Of a stretch of 64,000 nucleotides of DNA, positions 48,801-62,800 are shown piece after piece. Both the position numbers and the translations under genes were made by a program. The stretch is from assembly GCF_937616625.2 (NCBI RefSeq), contig NC_065576.1, forward strand, positions 22,284,001 to 22,348,000, given 5' to 3'. The stretch's first letter is position 1, and each line of letters starts with the position of its first letter. The DNA is from Mercurialis annua (taxonomy: Eukaryota > Streptophyta > Magnoliopsida > Malpighiales > Euphorbiaceae). The notes under the pieces are model-generated. The model had not been told where the DNA came from. It worked only from the letters and a program-made list of their open reading frames with translations, and ran no database searches.

Positions 48801-51800
48801 CATATCACCTTTTTAGCGATTCAAGCCAAACATTTAAATTGTTACTAAACCAATCCAAACATTATATTGTTACAAAACAAATCCAAACGTTTCACCTTTT
48901 TAGCTATTTAAGCCAAAAGTTAAAAACGTTATGAAACCAATCCCAACGTTTAAAACATTTCGAAACAAATCCAAACGTTTCCCCTTTAAGCGAATTAAGC
49001 CAAACGTTTACGAACGTTACGAAACAAATCAAAACGTTTCACATTTGTAGCGATATAAGCCAAACATTTACAAACATTACGAAACAAATCCAAACGTTTT
49101 ACCTTTTTAGCAATTTAAGCCAAACGTTTACAAACGCAACGAAATAAATCCAAAAGTTTCCTCTTTTTAGCAATAAAGCCAAACATTTACAAACCTTACG
49201 AAACAAATCCAAAAAATTCACCTTTTTAGCGATTTAAGCCAAACGTTGACAAACGTTACGAAACAAATCCAAACGTTTCACCTTTTTAGTGATTTAAGCC
49301 AAAACTTTCACAAATGTAACGAAACAAATCTAAACGTTTCACCTTTTTAGCGATTTAAGCCAAACATTGACAAACCTTACGAAACAAATGCAAACATTTT
49401 ACCTTTTTAGCAATTTAGGCCAAAAATTTAAAACATTGTAAAACAAATTCAAACATTTCACATTTTTAACGATTTAAGCCGAACGTCTACAAACGTTACG
49501 AAACAAATCCAAATTTTTCACCTTTTTAGTGACTTAAGCCAAACATTTAAAACGGAACGAAACCAATCCAAACATTTATAATGTTACGAAATAAATCCAA
49601 ACGTTTCACCTTCTTAGCGAGTTAAGCCAAACGTTTACAAACGTTACGAAACTTATCCAAACGTTTACACACGTTACGAAAGAAATCAAAACGCTTCACC
49701 TTTTTAGCGATTTCGGCCAAACGTTTCCAAACGTTGCGAAACCACTCTAAACTATACTCCTTTTTAGGGATTTAAACCAAACGTTTACAAACGTTACGAA
49801 ACAAATTCAAACGTTTCCCCTTTTTAGCGATTAAAGTCAAACGTTTACAAAAGTTACGAAATAAATCCAAACGTTTCCCCTTTTTAGAGATTTAAGCCAA
49901 ACGTTTACAAACGTTACGAAACAAATCAAAGCATTTCACCCTTTTAGCGATTTAAGCCTAACGTTTACAACCGTTACGAAACAAATCCAAACGTTTCACC
50001 TTTTAAGCGATTTAAGCCAAACGTGTACAAACGTTACAAAATAAATCCAAACGTTACAACGTTTAAGCGATTGAAGCCAAATGTTTACAAACATTACGAA
50101 ACAAAACCGAACATTTCACCTTTTTAGCGATTTAAGCCAAACGTTTACAAACGTTACGAAACAAATCCAAACGTTTTACCTTTTTAGCGATTTATGCCAA
50201 ACATTTACAAACGTTACGAAACAAAACCAATGTCTCACCTTTTTAAGATTTATGCCAAACATTTACAAATGTAACGAAACAAATTCAAACGTTTACCTTT
50301 TTAGCGATTTAAGGCAAACATTTAAAACTTTACAAAACTAATCCAAACGTTTCCCCTTTTTAGCAATTTAAGAGAAACGTTTACAAACGTTACAAAAAAA
50401 TCCAAACATTTACCATATTTTCTATTTAAGCCAAATGTTTAAAACGTTACGAAACCAATCAAAACATTTAAAACGTTACGAAATAAATCCAAACGTTTAC
50501 AAACGTTACGAAAAAAAACCAAATGTTTCACCGTTATAGGGATATAAGCCAAACATATACAAACGTCACGAAACAAATCCAAATGTTTCACCTTTTTAGC
50601 GATTTAAGCCAAACGTTTACAAACGTTATGAAACAAATCCAAATGTTTTACCTTTTTAGCGATTTAAGCCAAACCTTTACAAACGTTACGAATCAAAACC
50701 AAACATTTCACCTTTTAAGCGATTTTAAGCCAAAAATTTACAAACGTTACGGAACATAATCCAAACGTTTCACCTTTCTACAGATATAAGCCAAACGTTT
50801 ACAAACGTTATGAAACAAATCCAAACGTTTCACCTTTTTAGCGATTTAAGCCAAACGTTTACAAACGTTATGAAACAAATCAAAACGTTTCCCCTTTTTA
50901 GCGATTTAAGCCAAACATCTACAAACGCTACGAAACCAATCCAAACGTTTACAAACATTAGGAAATAAAACCAAACGTTTCCCCTTTTTAGCGATTGAAG
51001 CCAAATGTTTACAAACGTTACAAAACAAATCGAAATGTTTCATCCTTTTAGCGATTTAAACCATACGTTTACAAACGTTATGAAATGAATCCAAATGTTT
51101 CCCTTTTTTAGCGATTTAAGCCAAACGTTTACAAACGTTGCGAAACCAATCTAAACTATTCACGTTTTTAGCGATTTAAACCAAACGTTTACAAAACGTT
51201 AGGAAACAAATCCCAACATTTCACCTTTTTAGCGATCTAAGCCTAATGTTTGCAAACATTACGAAACAAATCCAAATGTTTCCCCTCTTTAGCGATTTAA
51301 GCCAAACGTGTACAATCGTTACGAAATAAATCCAAATGTTTCACCTTTTAAGCGATTGAAGCCAAATGTTACAAACATTACAAAATAAAACCAAACGTTT
51401 CACCTCTTTAGCGATTTAAGCCAAACGTTTACAAACGTTACGAAACAAATCCAAACGTTTCCCCTTTTTAGCGATTTATGCCAAACATTTACAAATGCTA
51501 CGAAACAAAACCAAACGTGTCACCTTTTTAAGATTTATGCCAAACGTGTACAAACATTACGAAACAAAACCAAACGTTTCAACTTTTTAGCGATTTAAGC
51601 CAAACATTTAAAACGTTACAAAACCAATCCAAACGTTTCACCTTTTTAGCGATTTAAGCGAAACGTTTACAAACTCTACAAAATAAATCCAAACATTTAA
51701 CCTTTTTAGCAATTTAAGCCAAATGTTTAAAACGTTACGAAACAAATCAAAACGTTAGCTATTTATGCCAAACATTTACAAACGTCATGAAACAAATCCA

Positions 51801-54800
51801 AACGTTTCACCTTTTTAGTGATTTAAGCCAAACGTTTACAAACGTTATGAAACTATTCCAAATGTTTCACCTATTTAGCGATTTAAGCCAAACCTTTACA
51901 AACATTACGAATCAAAACCAAACGTTTCATGTTTTTAGCGATTAAAGCCAAACATTTACAAACGTTACGAAACAAAACCAAATGTTTCATCTTTTTAGCT
52001 ATTGAAACAAAACGTTTACAAACGTTACGATACCAATCAAAATGTTTATCTTTTTAGCAATTTAAGCCAAACATTTAAAACGTTAGAAAAACAATCCAAA
52101 CGTTTCACCTTTTTAGAGATTTAATCGAAATGTTTACACACGTTACAAAACAAATCCAAACATTTCCCCTTTTTAGCAATATAAGCCAAATGTTTAAAAC
52201 TTTACGAAACCAATCCAAACGTTTAAAAATGTAGGAAACTAATCCAAACGTTTACAAATGTTACGAAACAAAACCGAACGTTTCACCTTTTTAACGATTA
52301 AGCCGAACATTAACAAACGTCCCGAAACAAATCCAAATGTTTCACCTTTTTAGCGATTTACGCCAAAAATTTACAAAGGTTATGAAACAAATCAAAACAT
52401 TTCCCCTTTTTAGCGATTTAAGCCAAACATTTACAAACGGTACGAAACCAATCCAACCGTTTACAAACGTTACGAATCAAAACCAAACATTTCACCTTTT
52501 TAGCAATTTAAGCCAAACGTTTACAAACGTTACAAAACAAATCCAAATGTTTCAACTTTGTAGATATTGAAGCTAAACGTTTACAAACGTTACGAAACCA
52601 ATCCAAACTTTTACCTTTTTAGCGATTTAATCCAAAGAATTAAAACATTACAAAACCAATTGAAACGTTTCCCCTTTTTAGCGATTTAAGCGAAACGTTT
52701 ACAAACTTTACAAAACAAATTCAAATATTTTACCTTTATAGCAATTTAAGCCAAATGTTTAAATCTTTACGAAACCAATACAAACGTTTAAAAAATTAGG
52801 AAACCTATCCAAACGTTTACAAACGTTACGAAACAGAACCGAACGTTTCACCTTTTTCGCGATTTAAGCCAAACATTTACAAACGTCGCGAAACAAATCC
52901 AAACGTTTCACCTTTATAGTGATATAAGCCAAACGTTTACAAACGTTATGAAACAAATCCAAACGTTTCACCTTTTTAGCGATTTAAGTCAAACGTTTAA
53001 AACGTTACGAGACCAATCCATACGTCTAAAACGTTACGAACCAATTCAAACGATTAACCTTTTTAGCGATTTAAGCCAAACGTTTACAAACGTCATGAAA
53101 AAATCCAAACGTTTCCCCTTTCTAGCGATTTAAGCCAAACATTTACAAACGTTACGAAACCAATCCAAACGTTTACAAATGTTACGAAACAAAACCAGAC
53201 GTTTCACCTTTTTAGCGATTTAAGCCAAACATTTACAAACGTTACAAAACAAATCCAAATGTTTCATATTTTTAGCGATTTAAGCCAAACGTTTACAAAC
53301 GTTATGAAACGAATCCAAACGTTTCCCCTTTTTAGCGATTTAAGCCAAACGTTTACAAACGTTACGAAACAAATCCAAACGTTTCACCTTTTTTGCGATT
53401 AAAGCCAAATGTTAATAAACATTACAATCAAATCCAAACATTTCCCCTTTTTAGCTATTTAAACCAAACGTTTACAAACGTTGCGAAACTAATCTAATCT
53501 ATTCACCTTTTTAGCGATTTAAACCAAACGTTTACAAACGATACGAAACAAATCCAAATGTTTCCCCTTTATAGCAATTAAAGTCAAACGTTTACAAACG
53601 TTACGAAACAAATCCAAACGCTTCCCCTTTTTAGCGATTTTAGCCAAACGTTTACAAACGTTACGAAGCAAATCCAAACGTTTCGCCTTTTTAGCTATTT
53701 AAGCCTAATGTTTACAAATGTTACGAAACAAATCTAAACGTTTCACCTTTTTAGTGATTTAAGCAAATGTGTACAAACGTTAGAAAATAAATCCAAACTT
53801 TTCACCGTTTTAGCGATTGAAGCCAAATGTTTACAAACATTACAAAACAAAACCAAACGTTTCACCTTTTTAGCGACTTAAACCAAACGTTTACAAACGT
53901 TACAAAACAAATCCAAACGTTTAACCTTTTTTGATTTATGCCAAACAGTTAGAAACGTTACGAAACAAAACCAAACGTTTTAACTTTTTTAAGATTTAAG
54001 CCAAATGTTTACAAATGTTAAGAAACAAAACCAAACTTTTAAACTTTGTAGATATTGAAGCCAAACGTTTACAAACATTACGAAACAAATCCAAACGTTT
54101 ACCTTTTTAGCGATTTAAAACAAACATTTAAAACGTTACAAAACCAATCCAAACGTTTCACCTTTTTACCGATTTAAGCGTAACGTTTACAAACGTTACA
54201 AAACAAATCCAAACATTTCACCTTTTTAGCAATTTAAGCCAAATGTTTTAAACGTCACGAAACCAATTAAAACGTTTAAAACGTTACGAAACAAATCCAA
54301 ACGTTTCCCATTTTTAGCGACTTAAGCCAAACGTTTACAAACGTCACGAAACAAAAACAAATGTTTTACCATTATAGCGATTTACGGCAAACATTTACAA
54401 ACGTCACGAAACAAATCCAAACGTTTCACATTTTTAGCGATTTAAGCCAAACGTTTACAAACGTTACAAATCAAAACCAAACGTTTCACCTTTTTAGCGA
54501 TTTAAGCCAAACGTTTACAAACGTTACGAAACCAATCCAAACGTTTACCTTTTTAGTGATTTAAGACAAACATTTAAAACGTTACGAAACCAATACAAAC
54601 GTTTCACCTTTTTAGCGATTTCAGCGAAACATTTACAAACGTTACAAAACAAAACCAAACATTTAAGCTTTTTAGCAATTTAAGCAAAATGTTTGAAACT
54701 TTACGAAACCAATCCAAACGTTTAAAAATTTAGAAAACCAATCCAAATGTTTACAAATGTTACGAAACAAAACTGAACGTTTAACCTTTTTAGCGATTTA

Positions 54801-55290
54801 AGTCAAACATTTACAGACGTCACGAAACAAATCCAAAACATTTTCCTTTTCTAGTGATATAAGCCAAACCTTTACAAACGTTTTGAAACAAATCCAAGCG
54901 TTTCACCTTTTTAGCGATTTAAGCCAAACGTTTAAAACGTTACGAAACCAATCCAGACTTTTAAAACGTTACGTTACCAATCCAAACGATTGACCTTTTT
55001 AGCTATTTAAGCCAAATGTTTACAAACGTTATGTAACAAAACCAAACGTTTCACCTTTTTAGCGATTTAAGCCAAATGTTTACAAACGTTACAAAACTAA
55101 GACAAATGTTTTATCTTTTTAATTATATAAGGCAAACGTTTACAAACGTTATGAAACGAATCCAAATGTTTCATCTTTTAGCGATTTAAGCCAAATGTTT
55201 ACAAACGTTACGAAATAAAACCAAACGTTTAACCTTTTTAGAGATATAAGCCAAACGTTTACATACGGTACGAAACAAAACCAAACGTTT
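45885..55290 (+). repeat. 9.4-kb duplication, second copy (~9407 bp)
   Basis: Tandem partner of 36541-45884. The junction is visible at 45884/45885: the first copy reads into CAAACGTTT then CGCCTTTTTAGCAATAT (the unit start, as at 36539), whereas the end of the second copy at 55290/55291 continues CAAACGTTT then CACATTTTTAGCG, as in the related sequence near 1423 and 59848. It has 63 bp (46531-46593) that the first copy lacks. Confidence 0.93.
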
Positions 55291-57990
55291 CACATTTTTA
55301 GCGATTTAAGCCAAACGTTTACAAACGCTACGAAACAAATCCAAACGTTTCACCTTTTTAGCGATTTAAGCCAAACGTTTACAAATGTTACGAATTAAAA
55401 CCAAACGTTTCACCTTTTTAGCAATCTAAGCCAAACGTTTACAAACGTTACGAAAAAAATCCAAACGTTTCCCCTTTGAAGCGATTTCAGCTAAACGTTT
55501 ACAAACGTTACGAAATAAAACAAAACGTTTCACATTTTTAGTGATTTAAGCCAAACGATCAAAACTTTACAAAACCAATCCAAACGTTTAAAAGGTTACG
55601 AAACAAATCCAAATTTTCACCTTTTTACCGATATAAGCCAAACGTTTACAAACATTACGAAACAAATCCACACGTTTGACCTTTTTAGAAATTTAAGTCA
55701 AACTTTTGCAAACGTTATGAAACATATCCAAATGTTTCCCCATTTTAGCGATTGAAGCCGAACCTTTACAAACGTTACAAAACAAATCCAAACGTTTCAC
55801 CTTTTTTGCGATTTAAGCCAAACGTTTACAAAAGTTACAAAACAAATCAAAATGTTTCATTTTTTTTGCGATTTAAGCCAAACGTTTACAAACGTTACGA
55901 AACAAATCGAAACGTTTCCCCTTTTTAGCAATTAAGGCCAAAAATTTAAAATGTTACAAAACAAATCCAAACGTTTCAAAGTTTTAGTGAATTAAGCCAA
56001 ACGTTTACAACCATTACGAAACAAATCAAAACGTTTCGCCTTTTTAGCAATTTAAGCCAAACGTTTACAAACATTACGAAATGAATCCAAACTTTTCCTA
56101 TTTTTAGCAATTTAAACCAAACTTTTACAAACATTACGAAACAAATCTAAACGTATTCCCTTTTTAGCGATTTAAACCAAACGTGTACAAACGTTACGAA
56201 ACTAATCCAAATGTTTCACCGTTTAAGATATTGAAGGCAAACGTTTACAAACATTACAAATTAAAACCAAACGTTTCACCTTTTTCGCGATTTAAGCCAA
56301 ATGTTTACAAACGTTATGAAATGATTCCAAACGTTTCACCTTTTTAGTGATATAAGAAAAATATTTACAAACGTTACAAAACAAAACAAAACGTGTACAA
56401 ACGTTACGAAACAAATCCAAACGTTTCACCTTTTTAGAAATTTAAACCAAAAATTTACAAACGTTATGAAACATATCCATATGTTTCCCCATTTTAGCGA
56501 TCGTAGCCGAACCTTTACAAATGTTACGAAACAAATCCAAACGTTTCACCTTTTTTGCGATTTAAGCCAAACGTTTACAAACGTTACAAAACAAATCAAA
56601 ATTTTTCATCTTTTTAGCGATTTAAGCAAAACGTTTACAAACGTTACGAAACAAATCCAAACGTTTCCAATTTTTAGCAATTTAGGCCAAAAATTTAAAA
56701 CGTTACAAAAAAATCTAAACGTTTCACATTTTTAGCGATTTAAGCCAAATGTTTACAAACGCTACGAAACAAATTAATACGTTTCACCTTTTTAGCAATT
56801 TAAGCCAAATGTTTACAAACATTACGAAATAAATCCAAACTTTTCCCCTTTTTAGCGATTTAAACCAAACGCTTACAAACATTGCGAAACTAATCCAAAC
56901 GTTTCCCCTTTTTAGCGATTTAAGAGAAACATGTATAAACGTTACGAAACAAATCCAAACGTTTCACCTTTTAAGAGATTGAAGCCAAACGTTTACAAAC
57001 ATTACAAAACAAAACCAAACGTTTCACCTTTTTCGCGATTGAAGCCAAATGTATACAAACGTTATGAAACGAATCCAAAGTTTCACCTTTTTAACGATAT
57101 AAGCAAAACATTTACAAATGTTACGAAACAAAACCAAACGTGTATAAACGTTACGAAACAAAACCAAACATTTCAACTTTTTAGCTATTGAAGCTAGACG
57201 TTTACAAACGTAACAAATACAATCCAAACGTTTACCTTATTAGCGATTTAAGCCAAACGTTTAAAACGTTACAAACGAATCCAAACGTTTCACCTTTTTA
57301 GCGATTTAAGCGAAACGTTTACAAAAGTTAGAAAACAAATCCAAACATTTCACCTTTTTAGCGATTTAAGACAAATGTTAAAAACGTTACGAAACCAATA
57401 AAAACGTTTAAAACATTACGAAACAAATCCAAATGTTTCACATTTTTAGCGATTTGAGCCAAACATTTACAGACGTTACGAAACAAAACCAAATGTTTCA
57501 CCATTAAAGCGATTTAAGCCAAATATTTACAAACGTCACGAAACAAATCCAAACGTTTCACCTTTTTAGCGATTTTAGCCAAACGTTTACAAACGTTATG
57601 AAACAAATCCAAACGTTTCAGCTTTTTAGCGATTTAAGCCAAACGTTTACAAACGTTACGAAACAAAACCAAATGTTTAACTTTTTTAGAGATTTAAGCC
57701 GAACGTTTACAAATGTTACGAAAAAAACCAAATGTTTCAACTTTTAGCTATTGAATCCAAACGTCTACAAACGTTACGAAACCAATCCAAATGTTTACCT
57801 TTTTAGCGAGTTACGCCAAACATTTAAAACGTTATAAAACAAATCCAAACATTTCACCTTTTTAGAAATTTAAGCCAAATGTTTAATACGTTACGAAACC
57901 AATCCAAACGTTTAAAACGTTACGAAACAGATCCAAACGTTTCCCATTTTTAGCAATTTTTGCCAAACGTTTACAAACGTTACGAAACAA
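54300..57990 (+). repeat. 3.7-kb unit, partner of 58.0-62.6 kb
   Basis: The segment matches sequence to its right at offsets of 3696 bp (54361 with 58057), then 4560 bp (54721 with 59281), then about 4627 bp (56466 with 61093). The step from 3696 to 4560 is exactly 864 bp, the length of the higher-order unit that is single here and doubled in the partner. It overlaps the end of the second 9.4-kb copy, since the duplications are nested. Boundaries are approximate. Confidence 0.85.
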
Positions 57991-58124
57991 ATCCAAACGT
58001 TTCTCATTTTTAGCGATTTAAGCCAAACGTTTACAAACGTCACGAAACAAAACCAAATGTTTTACCATTATAGCGATTTACGGCAAACATTTACAAACAT
58101 CACGAAACAAATCCAAACGTTTCA

Positions 58125-59887
58125 CTTTTTTAGCGATTTAAGCCAAACGTTTACAAACGTTACAAATCAAAACCAAACGTTTCAGCTTTTTAGCGATTTA
58201 AGCCAAACGTTTACAAACGTTATGAAACCAATCCAAATGTTTACCTTTTTAGTGATTTAAGACAAACATTTAAAACGTTACGAAACCAATACAAACGTTT
58301 CACCTTTTTAGCGATTTAAGCGAAACATTTACAAACGTTACAAAACAAAACCAAACATTTAAGCTTTTTAGCAATTTAAGCCAAATGTTTGAAACTTTAC
58401 GAAACCAATCCAAACGTTTAAAAATTTAGGAAACCAATCCAAATGTATACAAATGTTACGAAACAAAACTGAACGTTTCACCTTTTTAGCGATTTAAGCC
58501 AAACATTTACAGACGTCACGAAACAAATCCAAAACGTTTTCTTTTTCTAGTGATATAAGCCACACATTTACAAATATTTTGAAACAAATCCAAACGTTTC
58601 CCCTTTTTAGCGATTTAAGCCAAACGTTTAAAACATTACGAAACCAATCCAGACTTTTAAAACGTTACGAAACCAATCCAAACGATTGACCTTTTTAGCT
58701 ATTTAAGCCAAATGTTTACAAACGTTATGAAACAAAACCAAACGTTTCACCTTTTTAGCGATTTAAGCCAAATGTTTACAAACATTACAAAACTAAGACA
58801 AATGTTTTATCTTTTTAATTATATAAGGCAAACGTTTACAAACGTTATGAAACGAATCCAAATGTTTCATCTTTTAGCTATTTAAGCCAAATGTTTACAA
58901 ACGTTACGAAACAAAACCAAACGTTTAACCTTTTTAGAGATATAAGCCAAACGTTTACAGACGGTACGAAACAAAACCAAACGTTTCACATTTTTAGCGA
59001 TTTAAGCCAAACGTTTACAAACGTTACAAATCAAAACCAAACGTTTCACCTTTTTAGCGATTTAAGCCAAACGTTTACAAACGTTATGAAACCAATCCAA
59101 ACGTTTACCTTTTTAGTGATTTAAGACAAACATTGAAAACGTTACGAAACCAATACAAACGTTTCACCTTTTTAGCGATTTAAGCGAAACATTTACAAAC
59201 GTTACAAAACAAAACCAAACATTTAAGCTTTTTAGCAATTTAAGCCAAATGTTTGAAACTTTACGAAACCAATCCAAACGTTTAAAAATTTAGGAAACCA
59301 ATCCAAATGTATACAAATGTTACGAAACAAAACTGAACGTTTCACCTTTTTAGCGATTTAAGCCAAACATTTACAGACGTCACGAAACAAATCCAAAACG
59401 TTTTCCTTTTCTAGTGATATAAGCCACACATTTACAAACGTTTTGAAACAAATCCAAACGTTTCCCCTTTTTAGCGATTTAAGCCAAACGTTTAAAACAT
59501 TACGAAACCAATCCAGACTTTTAAAACGTTACGAAACCAATCCAAACGATTGACCTTTTTAGCTATTTAAGCCAAATGTTTACAAACGTTATGAAACAAA
59601 ACCAAACGTTTCACCTTTTTAGCGATTTAAGCCAAATGTTTACAAACGTTACAAAACTAAGACAAATGTTTTATCTTTTTAATTATATAAGGCAAACGTT
59701 TACAAACGTTATGAAACGAATCCAAATGTTTCATCTTTTAGCGATTTAAGCCAAATGTTTACAAACGTTACGAAAAAAAACCAAACGTTTAACCTTTTTA
59801 GAGATATAAGCCAAACGTTTACAGACGGTACGAAACAAAACCAAACGTTTCACATTTTTAGCGATTTAAGCCAAACGTTTACAAACG
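58125..59887 (+). repeat. 864-bp higher-order repeat, two tandem copies
   Basis: Self-similarity at an offset of 864 bp extends over about 900 bp: 58125-58425 with 58989-59289, and 58426-59023 with 59290-59887. The related locus at 54.4-55.3 kb has a single unit. Same repeat as at 1-1462. Confidence 0.9.
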
Positions 59888-62800
59888 CTACGAAACAAAT
59901 CCAAACGTTTCCCCGTTTTAGCGATTTAAGCCAAACGTTTACAAATGTTACGAATTAAAACCAAACGTTTCACCTTTTTAGCAATCTAAGCCAAACGTTT
60001 GCAAACGTTACGAAACAAATCCAAACGTTTCCCCTTTGAAGGGATTTCAGCCAAACGTTTACAAACGTTACGAAATAAAAAAAAACGTTACGAAATAAAA
60101 AAAAACGTTTCACATTTTTAGTGATTTAAGCCAAACGTTCAAAACTTTACAAAACCAATCCAAACGTTTAAAAGGTTACGAAACAAATCTAAATTTTCAC
60201 CTTTTTACCGATATAAGCCAAACGTTTACAAACGTTACGAAACAAATCCAAACGTTTCCCATTTTTAACGATTTAAGCCAAACGTTTACAAACGTTACGA
60301 ATCAAATCCACACGTTTGACCTTTTTAGAAATTTAAGCCAAACGTTATGAAACATATCCAAATATTTCCCCATTTTAGCGATTGCAGCCGAACCTTTACA
60401 AACGTTACAAAACAAATCCAAACGTTTCACCTTTTTTGCGATTTAAGCCAAACGTTTACAAAAGTTACAAAACAAATCAAAATGTTTCATCTTTTTTGCG
60501 ATTTAAGCCAAACGTTTACAAACGTTACGAAACAAATCGAAACGTTTCCCCTTTTTAGAAATTAAGGCCAAACATTTAAAATGTTACAAAACAAATCCAA
60601 ACGTTTCAAATATTTAGTGATTTAAGCCAAACGTTTACAACCATTAAGAAACAAATCAAAACGTTTCGCCTTTTTAGCAATTTACAAACGTTTACAAACA
60701 TTACGAAATGAATCCAAACTTTTCCTATTTTTAGCAATTTAAACCAAACTTTTACAAACATTACGAAACAAATCTAAACGTATCCCCTTTTTAGCGATTT
60801 AAACCAAACGTGTACAAACGTTACGAAACAAATCCAAACGTTTCACCGTTTAAGATATTGAAGGCAAACGTTTACAAACATTACAAATTAAAACCAAACG
60901 TTTCACCTTTTTCGCGATTTAAGCCAAATGTTTACAAACGTTATGAAATGAATCCAAACGTTTCACCTTTTTAGTGATATAAGAAAAATATTTACAAACG
61001 TTACAAAACAAAACAAAACGTGTACAAACGTTACGAAACAAATCCAAACGTTTCACATTTCTAGAAATTTAAACCAAAAATTTACAAACGTTATGAAACA
61101 TATCCATATGTTTCCCCATTTTAGCGATCGTAGCCGAACCTTTACAAATGTTACGAAACAAATCCAAACGTTTCACCTTTTTTGCGATTTAAGACAAACG
61201 TTTACAAACATTACAAAACAAATCAAAATGTTTCATCTTTTTAGCGATTTAAGCAAAACGTTTACAAACGTTACAAAAAAAATCCAAACGTTTCCAATTT
61301 TTAGCAATTTAGGCCAAAAATTTAAAACGTTACAAAAAAAATCTAAACGTTTCACATTTTTAGCGATTTAAGCCAAATGTTTACAAACGTTACGAAACAA
61401 ATTAAAACGTTTCACCTTTTTAGCAATTTAAGCCAAATGTTTATAAACGTTACGAAATAAATCCAAACTTTTCCCCTTTTTAGCGATTTAAACCAAACGC
61501 TTACAAACATTACGAAACTAATCCAAACGTTTCCCCTTTTTAGCGATTTAAGACAAACGTGTACAAACGTTACGAAACAAATCCAAAAGTTTCACCTTTT
61601 AAGAGATTGAAGCCAAACGTTTACAAACATTACAAAACAAAACCAAACGTTTCACCTTTTTCGCGATTCAAGCCAAATGTATACAAACGTTATGAAACGA
61701 ATCCAAAGTTTCACCTTTTTAACGATATAAGCAAAACATTTACAAATGTTACGAAACAAAACCAAACGTGTATAAACGTTACGAAACAAAACCAAACATT
61801 TCAACTTTTTAGCTATTGAAGCTTGACGTTTACAAACGTAACAAATACAATCCAAACGTTTACCTTATATGCGATTTAAGCCAAACATTTAAAACGTTAC
61901 AAACGAATCCAAACGTTTCCCCTTTTTAGCGATTTAAGAGAAACGTTTACAAAAGTTAGAAAACAATTCCAAACATTTCACCTTTTTAGTGATTTAAGCC
62001 AAATGTTAAAAACGTTACGAAACCAATCAAAACGTTTAAAACATAACGAAACAAATCCAAATGTTTCACATTTTTAGTGATTTGAGCCAAACATTTACAG
62101 ACGTTACGAAACAAAACCAAATGTTTCACCATTAAAGCGATTTAAGCCAAATATTTACAAACGTCACGAAACAAATCCAAACGTTTCACCTTTTTAGCGA
62201 TTTTAGCCAAACGTTTACAAACGTTATGAAACAAATCCAAACGTTTCAGCTTTTTAGCGATTTAAGCCAAACGTTTACAAACGTTACGAAACAAAACCAA
62301 ACGTTTAACTTTTTTAGAGATTTAAGCCGAACGTTTACAAATGTTACGAAAAAAACCAAATGTTTCAACTTTTAGCTATTGAAGCCAAACGTTTACAAAT
62401 GTTACGAAATCAATCCAAATGTTTACCTTTTTAGCGAGTTAAGCCAAACATTTAATACGTTATAAAACAAATCCAAACATTTCACCTTTTTAGAAATTTA
62501 AGCCAAATGTTTAATACGTTACGAAACCAATCCAAACGTTTAAAACATTACGAAACAGATCCAAACGTTTCCCATTTTTAGCAATTTTAGCCAAACGTTT
62601 ACAAACATTACGAAACAAAACCGAACGCTTCACCTTTTTAGCGAATTAAGCCAAACATTTACAAACGTCACGAAACCAATCCAAATGTTTATAAACGCTA
62701 CGAAACAAAGCCAAACGTTTCATCTTTTTAGAGATTTAATCCAAACGTTTGTAAACGTTATGAAATAAATAAGAATGTATCACCTTTTTAGTCATTTAAG

